Shown piece after piece: positions 1 through 8,054 of a stretch of DNA of 55,043 nt. A program made the translations under genes and the position numbers. Every line of letters begins with the position of its first letter. Within the stretch, counting starts at the first letter, position 1. The notes below the pieces were generated by a model. It was given only the letters and a program-made list of their open reading frames with translations, did no database searches and was not told where the DNA came from. The stretch comes from an uncultured Nonlabens sp. (GTDB lineage: Bacteria > Bacteroidota > Bacteroidia > Flavobacteriales > Flavobacteriaceae), in NCBI RefSeq assembly GCF_947495285.1, contig NZ_CANLXZ010000021.1, forward strand, positions 1 through 55,043. The letters run 5' to 3'.

Positions 1-2
1 AA

Positions 3-80
3 TTCAAGAACAGTATTTTTCATAAAACAATTACCAGAATGGTAGAAGCTAAACCAGTTTATCAAAATCAAATTAAATAG
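3..80 (+). CDS. C-terminal end of an unknown upstream gene (partial)
   Basis: A reading frame is open from the window edge and ends at TAG 78-80, giving about 25 residues ending VYQNQIK. I see no family signal in so short a piece. It ends 40 bases before the VIT-type gene on the same strand, so it could belong to the same operon. It may also be chance, since a 25-codon open frame is not rare in AT-rich DNA. Confidence 0.3.
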   Translation, partial: FKNSIFHKTITRMVEAKPVYQNQIK

Positions 81-120
81 AACCTAAGCGTATAACTCAA
101 TTAATTTAATAACTGAATAA

Positions 121-834
121 ATGGCAGGACAAATAAACGAATTAGACAATTATTTAGACAACCACTACATTCATAGAAGCAATTGGTTAAGAGCAGCAGT
201 GCTTGGAGCCAACGATGGTATTTTATCTACAGCCAGTCTTGCAATAGGTGTTGCAGCTGCAAGTGCTACAAGAGAGCCTATTATTTTAGCAACCTTGGCA
301 GGACTTGTTGCTGGTGCTTTATCAATGGCTGCTGGAGAATATGTTTCTGTAAGTTCACAGACAGATGTAGAAAAAGCAGACATTGAACGTGAAAAGCAAG
401 AATTAAATGAAATGCCAGAAATCGAATTACAGCGATTAGCAGATATCTATGTAAAAAGAGGGCTAAAAAAAACAACTGCATTAACTGTTGCTCAAGAATT
501 AACAGAGCATGATGCTTTAGGTGCACATATCAGAGACGAATTAGGTATTAATGAGATTAGTTAAGCCAAACCTATTCAAGCGGCTTTTGCATCTGGAGCA
601 GCATTTACTATAGGAGGACTGCTTCCGTTTTTAGTAACTCTCTTTCTGCCTTTAAATAATATGGAGTATTCTATTTACGGTTTTGCACTTTTTTTCCTTA
701 TCGTTTTAGGAGCTTTAGCTGCAAAAACAGGTGGTTCAAGTATTATAAAAGCTATTATACGTATCACATTTTGGGGAACTGTCGCAATGGGTCTAACAGC
801 ATTAGTTGGATATCTATTTGGAGTAAATCTTTAA
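121..834 (+). pseudogene. VIT/CCC1-family Fe/Mn transporter interrupted by an in-frame stop
   Basis: The first 147 residues match the N-terminal half of VIT1/CCC1-type transporters, which move Fe2+ or Mn2+ across membranes. Visible are the first membrane segment with GANDGILSTASL, a second with ALSMAAGEYVSV, and the hydrophilic loop rich in Glu (EIELQRLADIY). TAA at 562-564 stops translation after NEIS. The same frame then continues without a shift (AKPIQAAFASGAAF onward) for 89 codons to TAA 832-834, supplying the remaining three membrane helices. The intact protein would be about 237 residues, normal for the family. A single CAA-to-TAA change (NEIS-Q-AKP) is the simplest explanation. A short truncated protein could still be made but would lack the C-terminal membrane half. 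Family assignment is secure; loss of function is inferred. Confidence 0.85.
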
Positions 835-849
835 ACAAAACATAAAACT

Positions 850-1347
850 ATGAACGACGCACATTTACATTTAGCAGTAAATCATCTTCCTATTGTGGGA
901 GTATTAATTGGATTTTTAGTACTGTTAACAGGTTTTATTATGAAAAACCAACAAATAAAAAACACTGCATTAGGCATTTTTATATTTGGTGCTTTAACAG
1001 CGGTAGTAGCTTTTTTAACAGGAGAAGGTACTGAAGAAATCGTTGAGAATTTACCTGGAATTAGCGAGACATTAATTCATAAACACGAAGAGCACGCGGA
1101 GCTGTTTTTGACAATGCTGTTAATTTTAGGAGGAGTATCGATAACCACTTTGTTTTTGGAGTATAAAAAGTTGCCATTTTCAAAGTATGGCTTTGTTCTG
1201 ATTTTACTGCTTTCCGTTACCTCAATAGGTATTTCTAAATATGTAGGAACAAGTGGTGGTGAAATCACTCATATCGAAATTAGAAGTGATGCAAATGTAA
1301 TTCAGTTAGATTCTCATAATAAAGAAAATGACCACGATGACGATTGA
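850..1347 (+). CDS. four-helix membrane protein, DUF2231-like
   Basis: The 165-residue product has four predicted membrane segments, near residues 8-31, 36-58, 80-100 and 110-130. It starts with a His-containing motif (HLHLAVNHLPI) typical of small DUF2231-like inner-membrane proteins. Further His residues lie in the loop HKHEEHAE, and the cytoplasmic tail is acidic and His-rich (NDHDDD), which suggests haem or metal contact, though this is inference. It starts 15 bases after the end of the VIT-type gene and overlaps the next gene by 20 bases, so the three are likely co-transcribed. Substrate and role are unknown. Confidence 0.6.
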   Translation: MNDAHLHLAVNHLPIVGVLIGFLVLLTGFIMKNQQIKNTALGIFIFGALTAVVAFLTGEGTEEIVENLPGISETLIHKHEEHAELFLTMLLILGGVSITTLFLEYKKLPFSKYGFVLILLLSVTSIGISKYVGTSGGEITHIEIRSDANVIQLDSHNKENDHDDD

Positions 1348-1933
1348 AAATGTTTCTAAATTTTGTTCTGGTTTACTTACAAGTTCTAAATGCAAAGAGC
1401 TGCCATTTCACAATCTTGAGCATACAAAAGAAGTTGTTCAAAATGTAAAGTACTTATGTGCAGCAATGGATATCAATTCGCTAGAAACAGATTTGTTAAT
1501 TATTGCAGCTTGGTTTCACGACACAGGATTTTCTAAAACATACAAAGACCACGAAGCCGAAAGTATCATAATTGCTAAAAAGTTTCTTTCCAGCTTAGGA
1601 ATGGAAAGCGATAGCATTAACAGAATCTGTAATTGCATAAACGCTACTAGAATGCCACAAAGCCCTACAGATAGATTGTCCGAAATTCTCTGTGATGCAG
1701 ATATATTCCATATAAGTACACCTCATTTCTTCTATAGAAAATTATTGCTTCGTAGAGAATGGGAGTTATTCTGTGATATTAAAACAACAAATAAAGAATG
1801 GCATTTATTGAATCTCAAATTTTTAAAAGAGCATCACTTTAGAAGTGATTATGGAAAGCAAACTTTAGAAATCGGCAAGCAGGAAAATCTTCATAAAGTT
1901 GAAAACATTTTAAACTATTTCAATGAATACTAA
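1328..1933 (+). CDS. HD-domain phosphohydrolase family protein
   Basis: This 201-residue soluble protein carries the HD-superfamily metal site: the first His within FHNLEH, the HD pair in WFHDTG, and a distal Asp in LCDADI. HD proteins hydrolyse phosphate esters, often of nucleotides, but the substrate cannot be read here. The first ATG at 1328 gives MTTMTIEN; the ATG at 1337 is equally plausible. The gene overlaps the membrane protein upstream by 20 bases and the Crp/Fnr gene downstream by 11, so the three are translationally linked. A clear paralogue lies at 47214-47807, with the same FHNxxHTKxVVQN, FHD and CDAD blocks and the same length. Confidence 0.75.
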   Translation: MTTMTIENVSKFCSGLLTSSKCKELPFHNLEHTKEVVQNVKYLCAAMDINSLETDLLIIAAWFHDTGFSKTYKDHEAESIIIAKKFLSSLGMESDSINRICNCINATRMPQSPTDRLSEILCDADIFHISTPHFFYRKLLLRREWELFCDIKTTNKEWHLLNLKFLKEHHFRSDYGKQTLEIGKQENLHKVENILNYFNEY

Positions 1934-2615
1934 TTTTCCATACGAGAAATTCAATTTTAATAATCAAGATTTATTATCTGGGTTAACAATAGCTGAATGC
2001 GATAGACTCACAGCTAATAAAGAATTACTGCATTTTAAAGCAGGTGAGCAAATATTTAAAGAAGGTATAGAGCCTAAAGGTCTTTACAGAGTGCTTTCTG
2101 GAAAAGTGAAGAAATATACAGCGACCAATTTTGGTACAGATCATATTTTTTATATCTGTAGAGAAAACGAATATCTTGGGTATCACGCTATTTTAAGTGA
2201 GGAAGAGTATCAAGACTCTGCAACTGCATTATTAGATTGTGAAGTAGTATTTATTCCTAAAAATGATTTTTTAAATGTGGTTAGCAAATCTCATTTATTA
2301 TCGCAACGCTTGTTAAAGAATTTAAGCCACGAATTTGGAGTTTTTCTAAATGCAACTAAAATATTAGCGCGTTATACAGTTAGAGAGCGTACTGCAATAA
2401 ATTTATTGATTTTACAAAGAAAATTCAGCATTAATGAATGTTTGACAGAAATTGAAATGAACAGAGATGACCTTGCAAGTATGGTGGGTACTGCTAAAGA
2501 GTCCTTGGTACGAATGTTGAAAGATTTTAAAGAAGAAAAGCTTATTTCTACTAAGGGTAGAATCATTTTTATTGAAGACCTTGAAGGGCTTGTAAAAGCA
2601 AGTAATTATAAATAA
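1923..2615 (+). CDS. Crp/Fnr-family transcriptional regulator
   Basis: The 230-residue protein has an N-terminal cyclic-nucleotide-binding-like beta-roll (about residues 20-130, with FKAGEQIFKEG and LYRVLSGKVKKY). A C-terminal winged helix-turn-helix follows (about 150-215, with NRDDLASMVGTAKESLVRML as recognition region). Four cysteines are scattered (near 26, 78, 104 and 163) and do not form the N-terminal cluster of true oxygen-sensing Fnr. It overlaps the HD gene by 11 bases. A perfect Fnr/Crp-type palindrome TTGATAAATATCAA (2618-2631) lies directly after its stop and ahead of the thioredoxin/ApbE operon, so it may control that operon. The signal it senses is unknown. Confidence 0.85.
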   Translation: MNTNFPYEKFNFNNQDLLSGLTIAECDRLTANKELLHFKAGEQIFKEGIEPKGLYRVLSGKVKKYTATNFGTDHIFYICRENEYLGYHAILSEEEYQDSATALLDCEVVFIPKNDFLNVVSKSHLLSQRLLKNLSHEFGVFLNATKILARYTVRERTAINLLILQRKFSINECLTEIEMNRDDLASMVGTAKESLVRMLKDFKEEKLISTKGRIIFIEDLEGLVKASNYK

Positions 2616-2617
2616 AA

Positions 2618-2631
2618 TTGATAAATATCAA
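2618..2631 (+). promoter_or_regulatory. Fnr/Crp-type operator (TTGAT-N4-ATCAA)
   Basis: TTGATAAATATCAA is a perfect palindrome matching the classical Fnr consensus TTGATnnnnATCAA. It lies 3 bases after the Crp/Fnr gene and about 35 bases ahead of a weak -7 box (TATCTTTA, 2666-2673) of the thioredoxin operon, a position suited to activation. Binding is inferred. Confidence 0.5.
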
Positions 2632-2689
2632 TGTAAGAATAAATAGCTCTTAACGTTAAACTAAATATCTTTACAAATTATAAATTTTT

Positions 2690-3130
2690 ATGAAAAAAAA
2701 CATCTTTACATTACTTGTGTTACTATTAACTATTAGCGGAGTAACCGCTCAAGAATGGCATACAGATTTTGCAAAAGCAAAGAAAACAGCAACCGCAGAA
2801 AATAAACCTATAATTCTTGTTTTTCAAGGATCAGACTGGTGTGCACCTTGTATAAAACTAGATCGTGAAATTTGGAGTACGGAAGCCTTTAAAAAGTATG
2901 CAAGTAAAAACTACGTGATGCTTCAAGCAGACTTCCCAAGAAAAAAGAAAAACGCATTGAGTGAATCTCAAACTACAGCAAATGCAAAATTGGCAGAGGC
3001 CTATAACAAAAATGGGATTTTTCCTTTCGTAGTTATACTTGACGCTAACGGAAAAGTATTAGGAGAAACGAGTTATAAAAAGACGACGCCAGAAGCGTAC
3101 ATTGAGGAACTAAACACTTTTACAAAGTAA
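2690..3130 (+). CDS. exported thioredoxin-fold protein
   Basis: The 146-residue product starts with a signal peptide (about residues 1-20, ending GVTAQ), followed by a thioredoxin-like domain of the thioredoxin_7/DUF255-like type. The redox motif is CAPC at residues 51-54 (SDWCAPC), and a cis-Pro region (GIFPFVVI) is visible. It would act in the periplasm as a disulfide reductase or isomerase. It is the first gene of an operon with ApbE, DUF4266 and DUF3570, a grouping seen repeatedly in bacteria. A Fnr-type box lies upstream. The DsbD-like protein at 5800 could supply its electrons (inference). Confidence 0.85.
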   Translation: MKKNIFTLLVLLLTISGVTAQEWHTDFAKAKKTATAENKPIILVFQGSDWCAPCIKLDREIWSTEAFKKYASKNYVMLQADFPRKKKNALSESQTTANAKLAEAYNKNGIFPFVVILDANGKVLGETSYKKTTPEAYIEELNTFTK

Positions 3131-3131
3131 T

Positions 3132-4112
3132 TTGAAGAATCTAATCACTTTATCATTATTGTTCTTTTCAGTCGTCTGTATAGCGCAACAGCCATACAAA
3201 CGCACACTCAAACTAATGGGTAGTCGTTTTGACATAACCGTAGTTGCAGAAAATGAAAGTATAGGAAATAAGTATATAGATACTGCTGTAGCCGAAATTA
3301 CAAGAATAGAAAAACTGATTTCTTCTTGGGATGAACATTCTCAAACATCAGAAATAAATAGAAATGCTGGTATCAAAGCTGTAAAAGTAGATTCAGAATT
3401 ATTTCAACTTATTGAAAGAGCCATAGGTATTTCTAAATTAACTGACGGCGCTTTCGATATTAGCTATGCGTCGATGGATCGTATTTGGAAGTTCGACGGT
3501 ACTATGACAGAGATGCCTTCCGAAGAAAAGATAAAGGAATCTATTGCTAAAGTTGGCTTTAAGAACATCATCTTAGATAAAGAAAATAGTACAGTCTTTC
3601 TCAAGTTAGAAGGAATGAGAATAGGCTTTGGAGCTATCGGAAAAGGATATGCGGCAGACAAAGCTAAGTCTTTGTTAATCTCTAAAGGAGTATCATCTGG
3701 CATCATAAACGCCTCTGGAGATATGAACACTTGGGGAAGGCAACCCAGCGGAAAAGAATGGAAAGTAGCCATCACAAATCCAATGGATAAGAATAAGGTA
3801 TTTGCACTTTTGCCTATTAGCAATGGCGCTGTTGTAACTTCTGGTAATTACGAGAAGTTTGTAAAATTTAATGGCACACGCTACTCGCACATTATAGATC
3901 CAAGAACAGGATATCCATCCAGTGGAATTATTAGTGCTACTGTCTTTGCGCCTAAAGCAGAACTTGCCGATGCACTCGCTACGTCTGTTTTTGTAATGGG
4001 TAAAGATGTAGGATTGAGTAGAATAAATCAGATGAAGAAGATAGAATGTATCATTATTGATGATAAAGGAAACATCTTCAAATCAGACAATATAGAAATA
4101 GATAAGATATGA
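3132..4112 (+). CDS. apbE: FAD:protein FMN transferase (ApbE)
   Basis: The 326-residue protein belongs to the ApbE family, which attaches FMN covalently to Ser/Thr of exported target proteins using FAD. Motifs seen are GAIGKGYAADKA and NASGDMNTWG (FAD-binding region), HIIDPRTGYP, and DALATSVFVMG (metal and substrate contacts). A signal peptide (residues 1-18, ending VCIAQ) points to the periplasm. Translation starts at TTG 3132, directly after the thioredoxin stop; this is the only start that gives the signal peptide. It overlaps the DUF4266 gene by 4 bases. No flavin-acceptor motif protein is obvious in the window, so the target is unknown. Confidence 0.93.
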   Translation: MKNLITLSLLFFSVVCIAQQPYKRTLKLMGSRFDITVVAENESIGNKYIDTAVAEITRIEKLISSWDEHSQTSEINRNAGIKAVKVDSELFQLIERAIGISKLTDGAFDISYASMDRIWKFDGTMTEMPSEEKIKESIAKVGFKNIILDKENSTVFLKLEGMRIGFGAIGKGYAADKAKSLLISKGVSSGIINASGDMNTWGRQPSGKEWKVAITNPMDKNKVFALLPISNGAVVTSGNYEKFVKFNGTRYSHIIDPRTGYPSSGIISATVFAPKAELADALATSVFVMGKDVGLSRINQMKKIECIIIDDKGNIFKSDNIEIDKI

Positions 4113-4321
4113 TTAGAAAGTTTGTCATTGCTGCATTAATAGCTACTTGTTTTAGTAGCTGTGTAGTCGTAAAAGAATACGAAAAAGTAAATATCAATGA
4201 TCCAGATATGGCTTTGTCTGAAAAGAAGTGTGATCGTAACGTAACCACGGCACATTCTTATCGTGAGGCTGCTGTAGGTGCAAACGGAGGGAAAACTGGA
4301 GGAGGCTGCGGCTGTAATTAA
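4109..4321 (+). CDS. DUF4266 small Cys-rich lipoprotein
   Basis: This 70-residue protein has an N-terminal lipoprotein-like signal (ATCFSSC, lipobox Cys near residue 18) and ends in a Gly-rich tail with two cysteines (GGKTGGGCGCN). The length and tail are typical of DUF4266. Its function is unknown. The constant pairing with ApbE, a thioredoxin and DUF3570 suggests a secreted redox or metal-handling part. The start overlaps apbE by 4 bases, implying translational coupling. The terminal CxC could bind a metal or be a thiol substrate of the thioredoxin, but that is inference. Confidence 0.8.
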   Translation: MIRKFVIAALIATCFSSCVVVKEYEKVNINDPDMALSEKKCDRNVTTAHSYREAAVGANGGKTGGGCGCN

Positions 4322-4373
4322 CTGAAATCCTTTTTTAAGAAGCAATCGGCACTTAAAAATGTGAATTGAAGTT

Positions 4374-4393
4374 ATTCCGCTGTATAGCGGAAT
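4374..4393 (+). promoter_or_regulatory. hairpin ahead of the DUF3570 gene
   Basis: Perfect 8-bp arms ATTCCGCT and AGCGGAAT with a GTAT loop lie 22 bases before the TTG start at 4416. There is no T run, so it is more likely an mRNA processing or stability element than a terminator. Confidence 0.45.
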
Positions 4394-4415
4394 CTAATTA
4401 ATAAAACAGAACAAT

Positions 4416-5732
4416 TTGAAAAAATTAATTTTAGTAATGTGTGTATTCGCTTTCGCGAAAGTGTACTCACAAACAGCACAAGACTCGACTAAAGTCTATA
4501 AAAAAAGAGTACTTGAATCTGTAGAAGTAGATTTCTTATCAAGTTACTACACGCAAGATGGAGATAATGCTGCCGTAAGTGGCGGTATTGGTACTGAGGA
4601 GTTGACAGACGTTACAGGCACATTTGTGGTTTCCATTCCATTAAATGATGATGACGTATTAACAATTGATGCAGGAGTTTCTGCATACACTTCTGCTTCT
4701 TCAAGTAATGTTGGGCCTTTTGACGGTGGTGGAGACGCTGATCCTTTTCAAGCTTCATCAGGTGCGTCAAGCAGCGATTTATGGGCAAACCTAACAGGAA
4801 GTTACAGTCACAGCTCAGACGACAGAAATGATATCTGGTCAGCCAAACTATCAGTGTCATCAGAATATGATTATTTTTCTGTTGGCGTAGGTGGTAGTTA
4901 TACTAAGCTCTTCAATGAGAAAAACACCGAAGTAAGCGTTAATGGTAATGTGTATATAGATACCTGGAATGCTATCTACCCTACAGAGTTAAGGCCTTTT
5001 GGCGAAGGAGGAAATGGTTTAAGTAACAGATTATTTACTCAAAACACCATTACTGGAAATACAAATTACGCACCAATTTTTACTGAGTTTGCAGATGAAG
5101 GGCGTAATTCATATTCTCTAGGTTTTGGATTCTCTCAAATTCTTCACAAGAATGTTCAAGGGTCTTTAGCACTTGATTTTGTTCAGCAGCAAGGTTTATT
5201 GTCAACACCATTCCAGCGAGTATATTTTGGAGATATTGCAGACTCTTTTATTGAGAATTTTCAACTAGCAGATGCTATTGAACGTTTGCCAGATAGCAGA
5301 TTTAAAGTAGCTGCAGGTGGTCGCTTAAACTGGTATCTTAATGAAAACTTTACAGTACGTACTTTTTACCGCTATTATTATGATGACTGGGGAATTACAT
5401 CGCATACGGCAAGTATTGAAGTGCCTATCAAAATCACAGATAAGTTTACGATTTATCCTTCGTACCGATTCTATAACCAAACCGCAGCAGATTACTTTAG
5501 GCCTTATGAAGGTGCTTTGTCAACAGATGAGTTTTACACCTCAGATTATGACTTATCTGAGTACAGTGCAAATCAATTTGGCTTTGGAGTTTCTTACACA
5601 GATATTTTTGCAAAAGCGCATATCTGGAAACTGGGCTTAAAAAGTATAGACCTTAAATTCTATCAGTACGATAGAGATACAACGTTTAGCTCTAGCATCA
5701 TTACTGCTGGATTTAAATTTGTGATGGACTAA
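4416..5732 (+). CDS. DUF3570 outer-membrane beta-barrel-like protein
   Basis: The 438-residue protein has a signal peptide (about residues 1-18, ending AKVYSQ) followed by alternating polar/aromatic strands typical of a beta-barrel. It ends in GFKFVMD. Length and composition fit DUF3570, which sits with DUF4266, ApbE and a thioredoxin in many genomes. Its function is unknown; a role in exporting or anchoring a redox component at the outer membrane is a guess. Translation starts at TTG 4416. The signal-peptide end is encoded by a near-perfect copy of the window's 14-bp palindrome (4449-4462). Confidence 0.85.
   Translation: MKKLILVMCVFAFAKVYSQTAQDSTKVYKKRVLESVEVDFLSSYYTQDGDNAAVSGGIGTEELTDVTGTFVVSIPLNDDDVLTIDAGVSAYTSASSSNVGPFDGGGDADPFQASSGASSSDLWANLTGSYSHSSDDRNDIWSAKLSVSSEYDYFSVGVGGSYTKLFNEKNTEVSVNGNVYIDTWNAIYPTELRPFGEGGNGLSNRLFTQNTITGNTNYAPIFTEFADEGRNSYSLGFGFSQILHKNVQGSLALDFVQQQGLLSTPFQRVYFGDIADSFIENFQLADAIERLPDSRFKVAAGGRLNWYLNENFTVRTFYRYYYDDWGITSHTASIEVPIKITDKFTIYPSYRFYNQTAADYFRPYEGALSTDEFYTSDYDLSEYSANQFGFGVSYTDIFAKAHIWKLGLKSIDLKFYQYDRDTTFSSSIITAGFKFVMD
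4449..4462. repeat. palindrome GCTTTCGCGAAAGC, copy with one mismatch
   Basis: Last base differs (T for C) but the 12-bp core CTTTCGCGAAAG is perfect. In frame AFAK, it forms the end of the DUF3570 signal peptide. Confidence 0.8.
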
Positions 5733-5755
5733 TTCAAAACCTCTTATCAAACTAA

Positions 5756-5784
5756 TCTTGTTCTACTATAACAGTAGAACAAGA
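5756..5784 (+). terminator. hairpin between DUF3570 and DsbD-like genes
   Basis: Perfect 12-bp arms TCTTGTTCTACT (5756-5767) and AGTAGAACAAGA (5773-5784) with a 5-nt loop are followed by CTTTT. This is a terminator or attenuator that would reduce read-through into the DsbD-like gene starting 15 bases later. Confidence 0.6.
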
Positions 5785-5799
5785 CTTTTACAGACTAAT

Positions 5800-7755
5800 A
5801 TGAAAAATTTAATTGTAGCTTTAGTCCTTTTTTTGAGCGGAATAAGTTCGGCTCAACAAGGCGTTATAGATCCTGTAACCTGGGAATCTAATATTACTAA
5901 AATTTCAGACACCGAGTACGATGTTATACTCACAGGATCAATTGATGAAGAGTGGCACGTTTTTTCTCAATTTACAAGTGAAGATGGCTCATTACCATCT
6001 GTTCTTAGCTTTGAGCAATCAGAAGGCAACTATGAGCTACTGGGCATAGCAAAAGAGAGTGAAACTGTAAAAGCATACAATGATATTTTTGAAGTAGAAG
6101 AAACTTATTTTCTTAAAAAAGTTGAGTTTACCCAGCGAATTAAAGTTTTAATTCAAGACTTAAAACAGCTCACTATAAATTTAGAGTATCAGGTTTGTAA
6201 GGAAGTTTGCATTAATAAAGAAGAGCAGTTTGTAATCAATCTAGATGGTAGTAAAGCAACGCTTGACAATGTGGTTTTAGATGAAAAAAGCAAAACACTT
6301 TCTAATAGCTTATTACTCGATTTAAAACATAAAGAACGCTTATTATCAGACTCAGAAGAGCTTACCTCAGACGGGAATTTATGGAAGATTTTTGTTCTTG
6401 GTTTCTTAGGAGGTCTTGTTGCGTTACTTACACCTTGTGTATTCCCGATGATACCACTTACCGTTTCTTTCTTTACAAAACAGTCAGGGAATAAAGCAAA
6501 AGGGATTAGAAACGCAATTCTATATGGAGCCTTTATTGTTATTATTTACGTAGCGCTTAGTATTCCGTTCCACTTTTTAGACTCTGTAGACCCAGAGATT
6601 TTAAATACCATTTCAACTAATATTTGGTTGAATGTTATCTTCTTTGTGATTTTTATATTCTTCGCTTTTTCATTCTTTGGCTATTATGAGTTAACACTGC
6701 CTAATTCTTGGTCTAATAAGATGGATTCTGCTTCTAGTACTGGAGGGCTTATCGGTATATTTTTTATGGCCGTTACATTGGCACTAGTTTCATTTTCTTG
6801 TACTGGTCCTATATTAGGTTCTTTGTTAGCAGGATCGCTTACAAGTGATGGAGGCGCATTTCAATTAACAGCAGGAATGACAGGATTTGGAGTAGCACTT
6901 GCACTGCCTTTTGCTTTATTTGCGCTCTTTCCTAATCTTTTAAAATCCCTGCCAAAGTCAGGTGGATGGCTAACAACTGTAAAGGTGTTATTAGGTTTCG
7001 TAGAGCTTGCATTAGCATTTAAATTTTTATCAAACGCAGATTTAGTGGCGCATTGGGGATTATTAAAACGAGAGGTTTTTATTGGTATCTGGATGCTTAT
7101 ATTCTTGCTAATGGCTTTATACTTTTTTGGAGTCATAAGATTCCCTCACGATGGTAAAAAGAAGTTTAGTTTCCCAAAAGTTTCGTTTGCTGTTTTAGTG
7201 GTAGCCTTTGTTATTTATCTTGGTACAGGACTTACTAAAAATTCACATCTTAAATTATTAGCAGGCTTTCCACCACCGACCTTTTACAGCCTTTACGAGC
7301 AAGAATCAGATTGTCCGTTAGGATTAGACTGTTTTAAAGATTTTGATGAAGGTATCGCTTTCGCCAAAGCAAACAACAAACCCATATTATTAGACTTTAC
7401 TGGTTGGGCTTGTGTAAACTGTCGAAAGATGGAAGAAAATGTGTGGAGTGATCCAAAAGTATATCAGGTTTTAAAAGATGAATACGTACTTATATCCTTG
7501 TACATAGATGATAGGAAAGAATTGCCAAAAGAAGCTCAATTTAAAATGAAGCTCAATGAAAATCATTTAAAAGATATAGAAACCATTGGAGACAAATGGT
7601 CAACGTTTCAATACCTAAATTTTCAAACAGCATCGCAACCTTACTATGTTACAATGACCTCTGACTTAGAAATTTTAAACGAAGCGAAACAGTATTCAGG
7701 TGTGGACGAATATTATGAGTGGTTGGCTAAAAGTTTAGAAACGAAAGGAAATTAG
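5800..7755 (+). CDS. DsbD-like thiol:disulfide interchange protein
   Basis: The 651-residue protein follows the DsbD order. A signal peptide comes first (ending SSAQQ). A periplasmic alpha domain contains the Cys pair in VCKEVC (near residue 135). A CcdA-type membrane domain has LTPCVFPMIPL and SFSCTGPILG, whose two Cys are the electron-relay pair. A C-terminal thioredoxin domain has CVNC. It passes electrons from cytoplasmic thioredoxin to periplasmic thiols. I chose ATG 5800 because it gives the signal peptide; the in-frame TTG at 5758 lies inside a hairpin. It probably reduces the thioredoxin at 2690 or apo-copper proteins (inference). A decayed palindrome copy lies at 7357-7370 (AFAK). 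The gene is followed by repeat copy 1. Confidence 0.9.
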   Translation: MKNLIVALVLFLSGISSAQQGVIDPVTWESNITKISDTEYDVILTGSIDEEWHVFSQFTSEDGSLPSVLSFEQSEGNYELLGIAKESETVKAYNDIFEVEETYFLKKVEFTQRIKVLIQDLKQLTINLEYQVCKEVCINKEEQFVINLDGSKATLDNVVLDEKSKTLSNSLLLDLKHKERLLSDSEELTSDGNLWKIFVLGFLGGLVALLTPCVFPMIPLTVSFFTKQSGNKAKGIRNAILYGAFIVIIYVALSIPFHFLDSVDPEILNTISTNIWLNVIFFVIFIFFAFSFFGYYELTLPNSWSNKMDSASSTGGLIGIFFMAVTLALVSFSCTGPILGSLLAGSLTSDGGAFQLTAGMTGFGVALALPFALFALFPNLLKSLPKSGGWLTTVKVLLGFVELALAFKFLSNADLVAHWGLLKREVFIGIWMLIFLLMALYFFGVIRFPHDGKKKFSFPKVSFAVLVVAFVIYLGTGLTKNSHLKLLAGFPPPTFYSLYEQESDCPLGLDCFKDFDEGIAFAKANNKPILLDFTGWACVNCRKMEENVWSDPKVYQVLKDEYVLISLYIDDRKELPKEAQFKMKLNENHLKDIETIGDKWSTFQYLNFQTASQPYYVTMTSDLEILNEAKQYSGVDEYYEWLAKSLETKGN

Positions 7756-7780
7756 ATTTTAAGACTTACTTTCATACTAG

Positions 7781-7855
7781 TTGATTGTGAGATAATTAGA
7801 TTTATATCATCTGTCAAAAAGTTTGAACTCTGTCCTTCCGAGGTCACAATTTTAT
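7781..7855 (+). repeat. 75-nt dispersed repeat, copy 1
   Basis: Shares long blocks with 47830-47904 and 52885-52948: TTGAGATAATTA-type start, ATATCATC, TCAAAAAGTTTGAACTCTGTCC and GGTCACAATTTTAT. Each copy runs directly into a terminator hairpin. It contains no open frame. A further shared block, AGGTTTGAACTATT, follows at 7948-7961 and recurs at 47996-48009. Confidence 0.8.
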
Positions 7856-7857
7856 TT

Positions 7858-7897
7858 AAAGCTCTTTAAACTAACTGTTTAAAGAGCTTTTTTATTT
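7858..7897 (+). terminator. Rho-independent terminator after dsbD-like gene
   Basis: Perfect 14-bp arms AAAGCTCTTTAAAC (7858-7871) and GTTTAAAGAGCTTT (7877-7890), 5-nt loop, then TTTATTTT. Confidence 0.9.
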
Positions 7898-8040
7898 TAC
7901 CTAAAATTCATCAAAGAAAGACAATTTATTGATTACCAAATAAATAGAGGTTTGAACTATTAAGAGATTGTTTAGAGGATAAAGATCAATTACGAAAAAC
8001 AATGTTAAGTTAAAGACAGCTTCAATGTTAAATAAATTTT

Positions 8041-8048
8041 TAACTTTG
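8041..8048 (+). promoter_or_regulatory. -7 box TAACTTTG of the copper operon
   Basis: Matches the Bacteroidota -7 consensus TAnnTTTG. It lies 6 bases before ATG 8055, so the mRNA would be nearly leaderless. This is why I prefer ATG 8055 over the ATG at 8025, which lies upstream of the box. Confidence 0.55.
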
Positions 8049-8054
8049 TATAAA

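Noticed and set aside
7820..7845. The AAGTTTGAACTCTGTCC block of the repeats looks like a tRNA T-arm
   Set aside because: No acceptor, D-arm or anticodon arm can be folded around it in any of the three copies, so I do not call a tRNA or tRNA relic.
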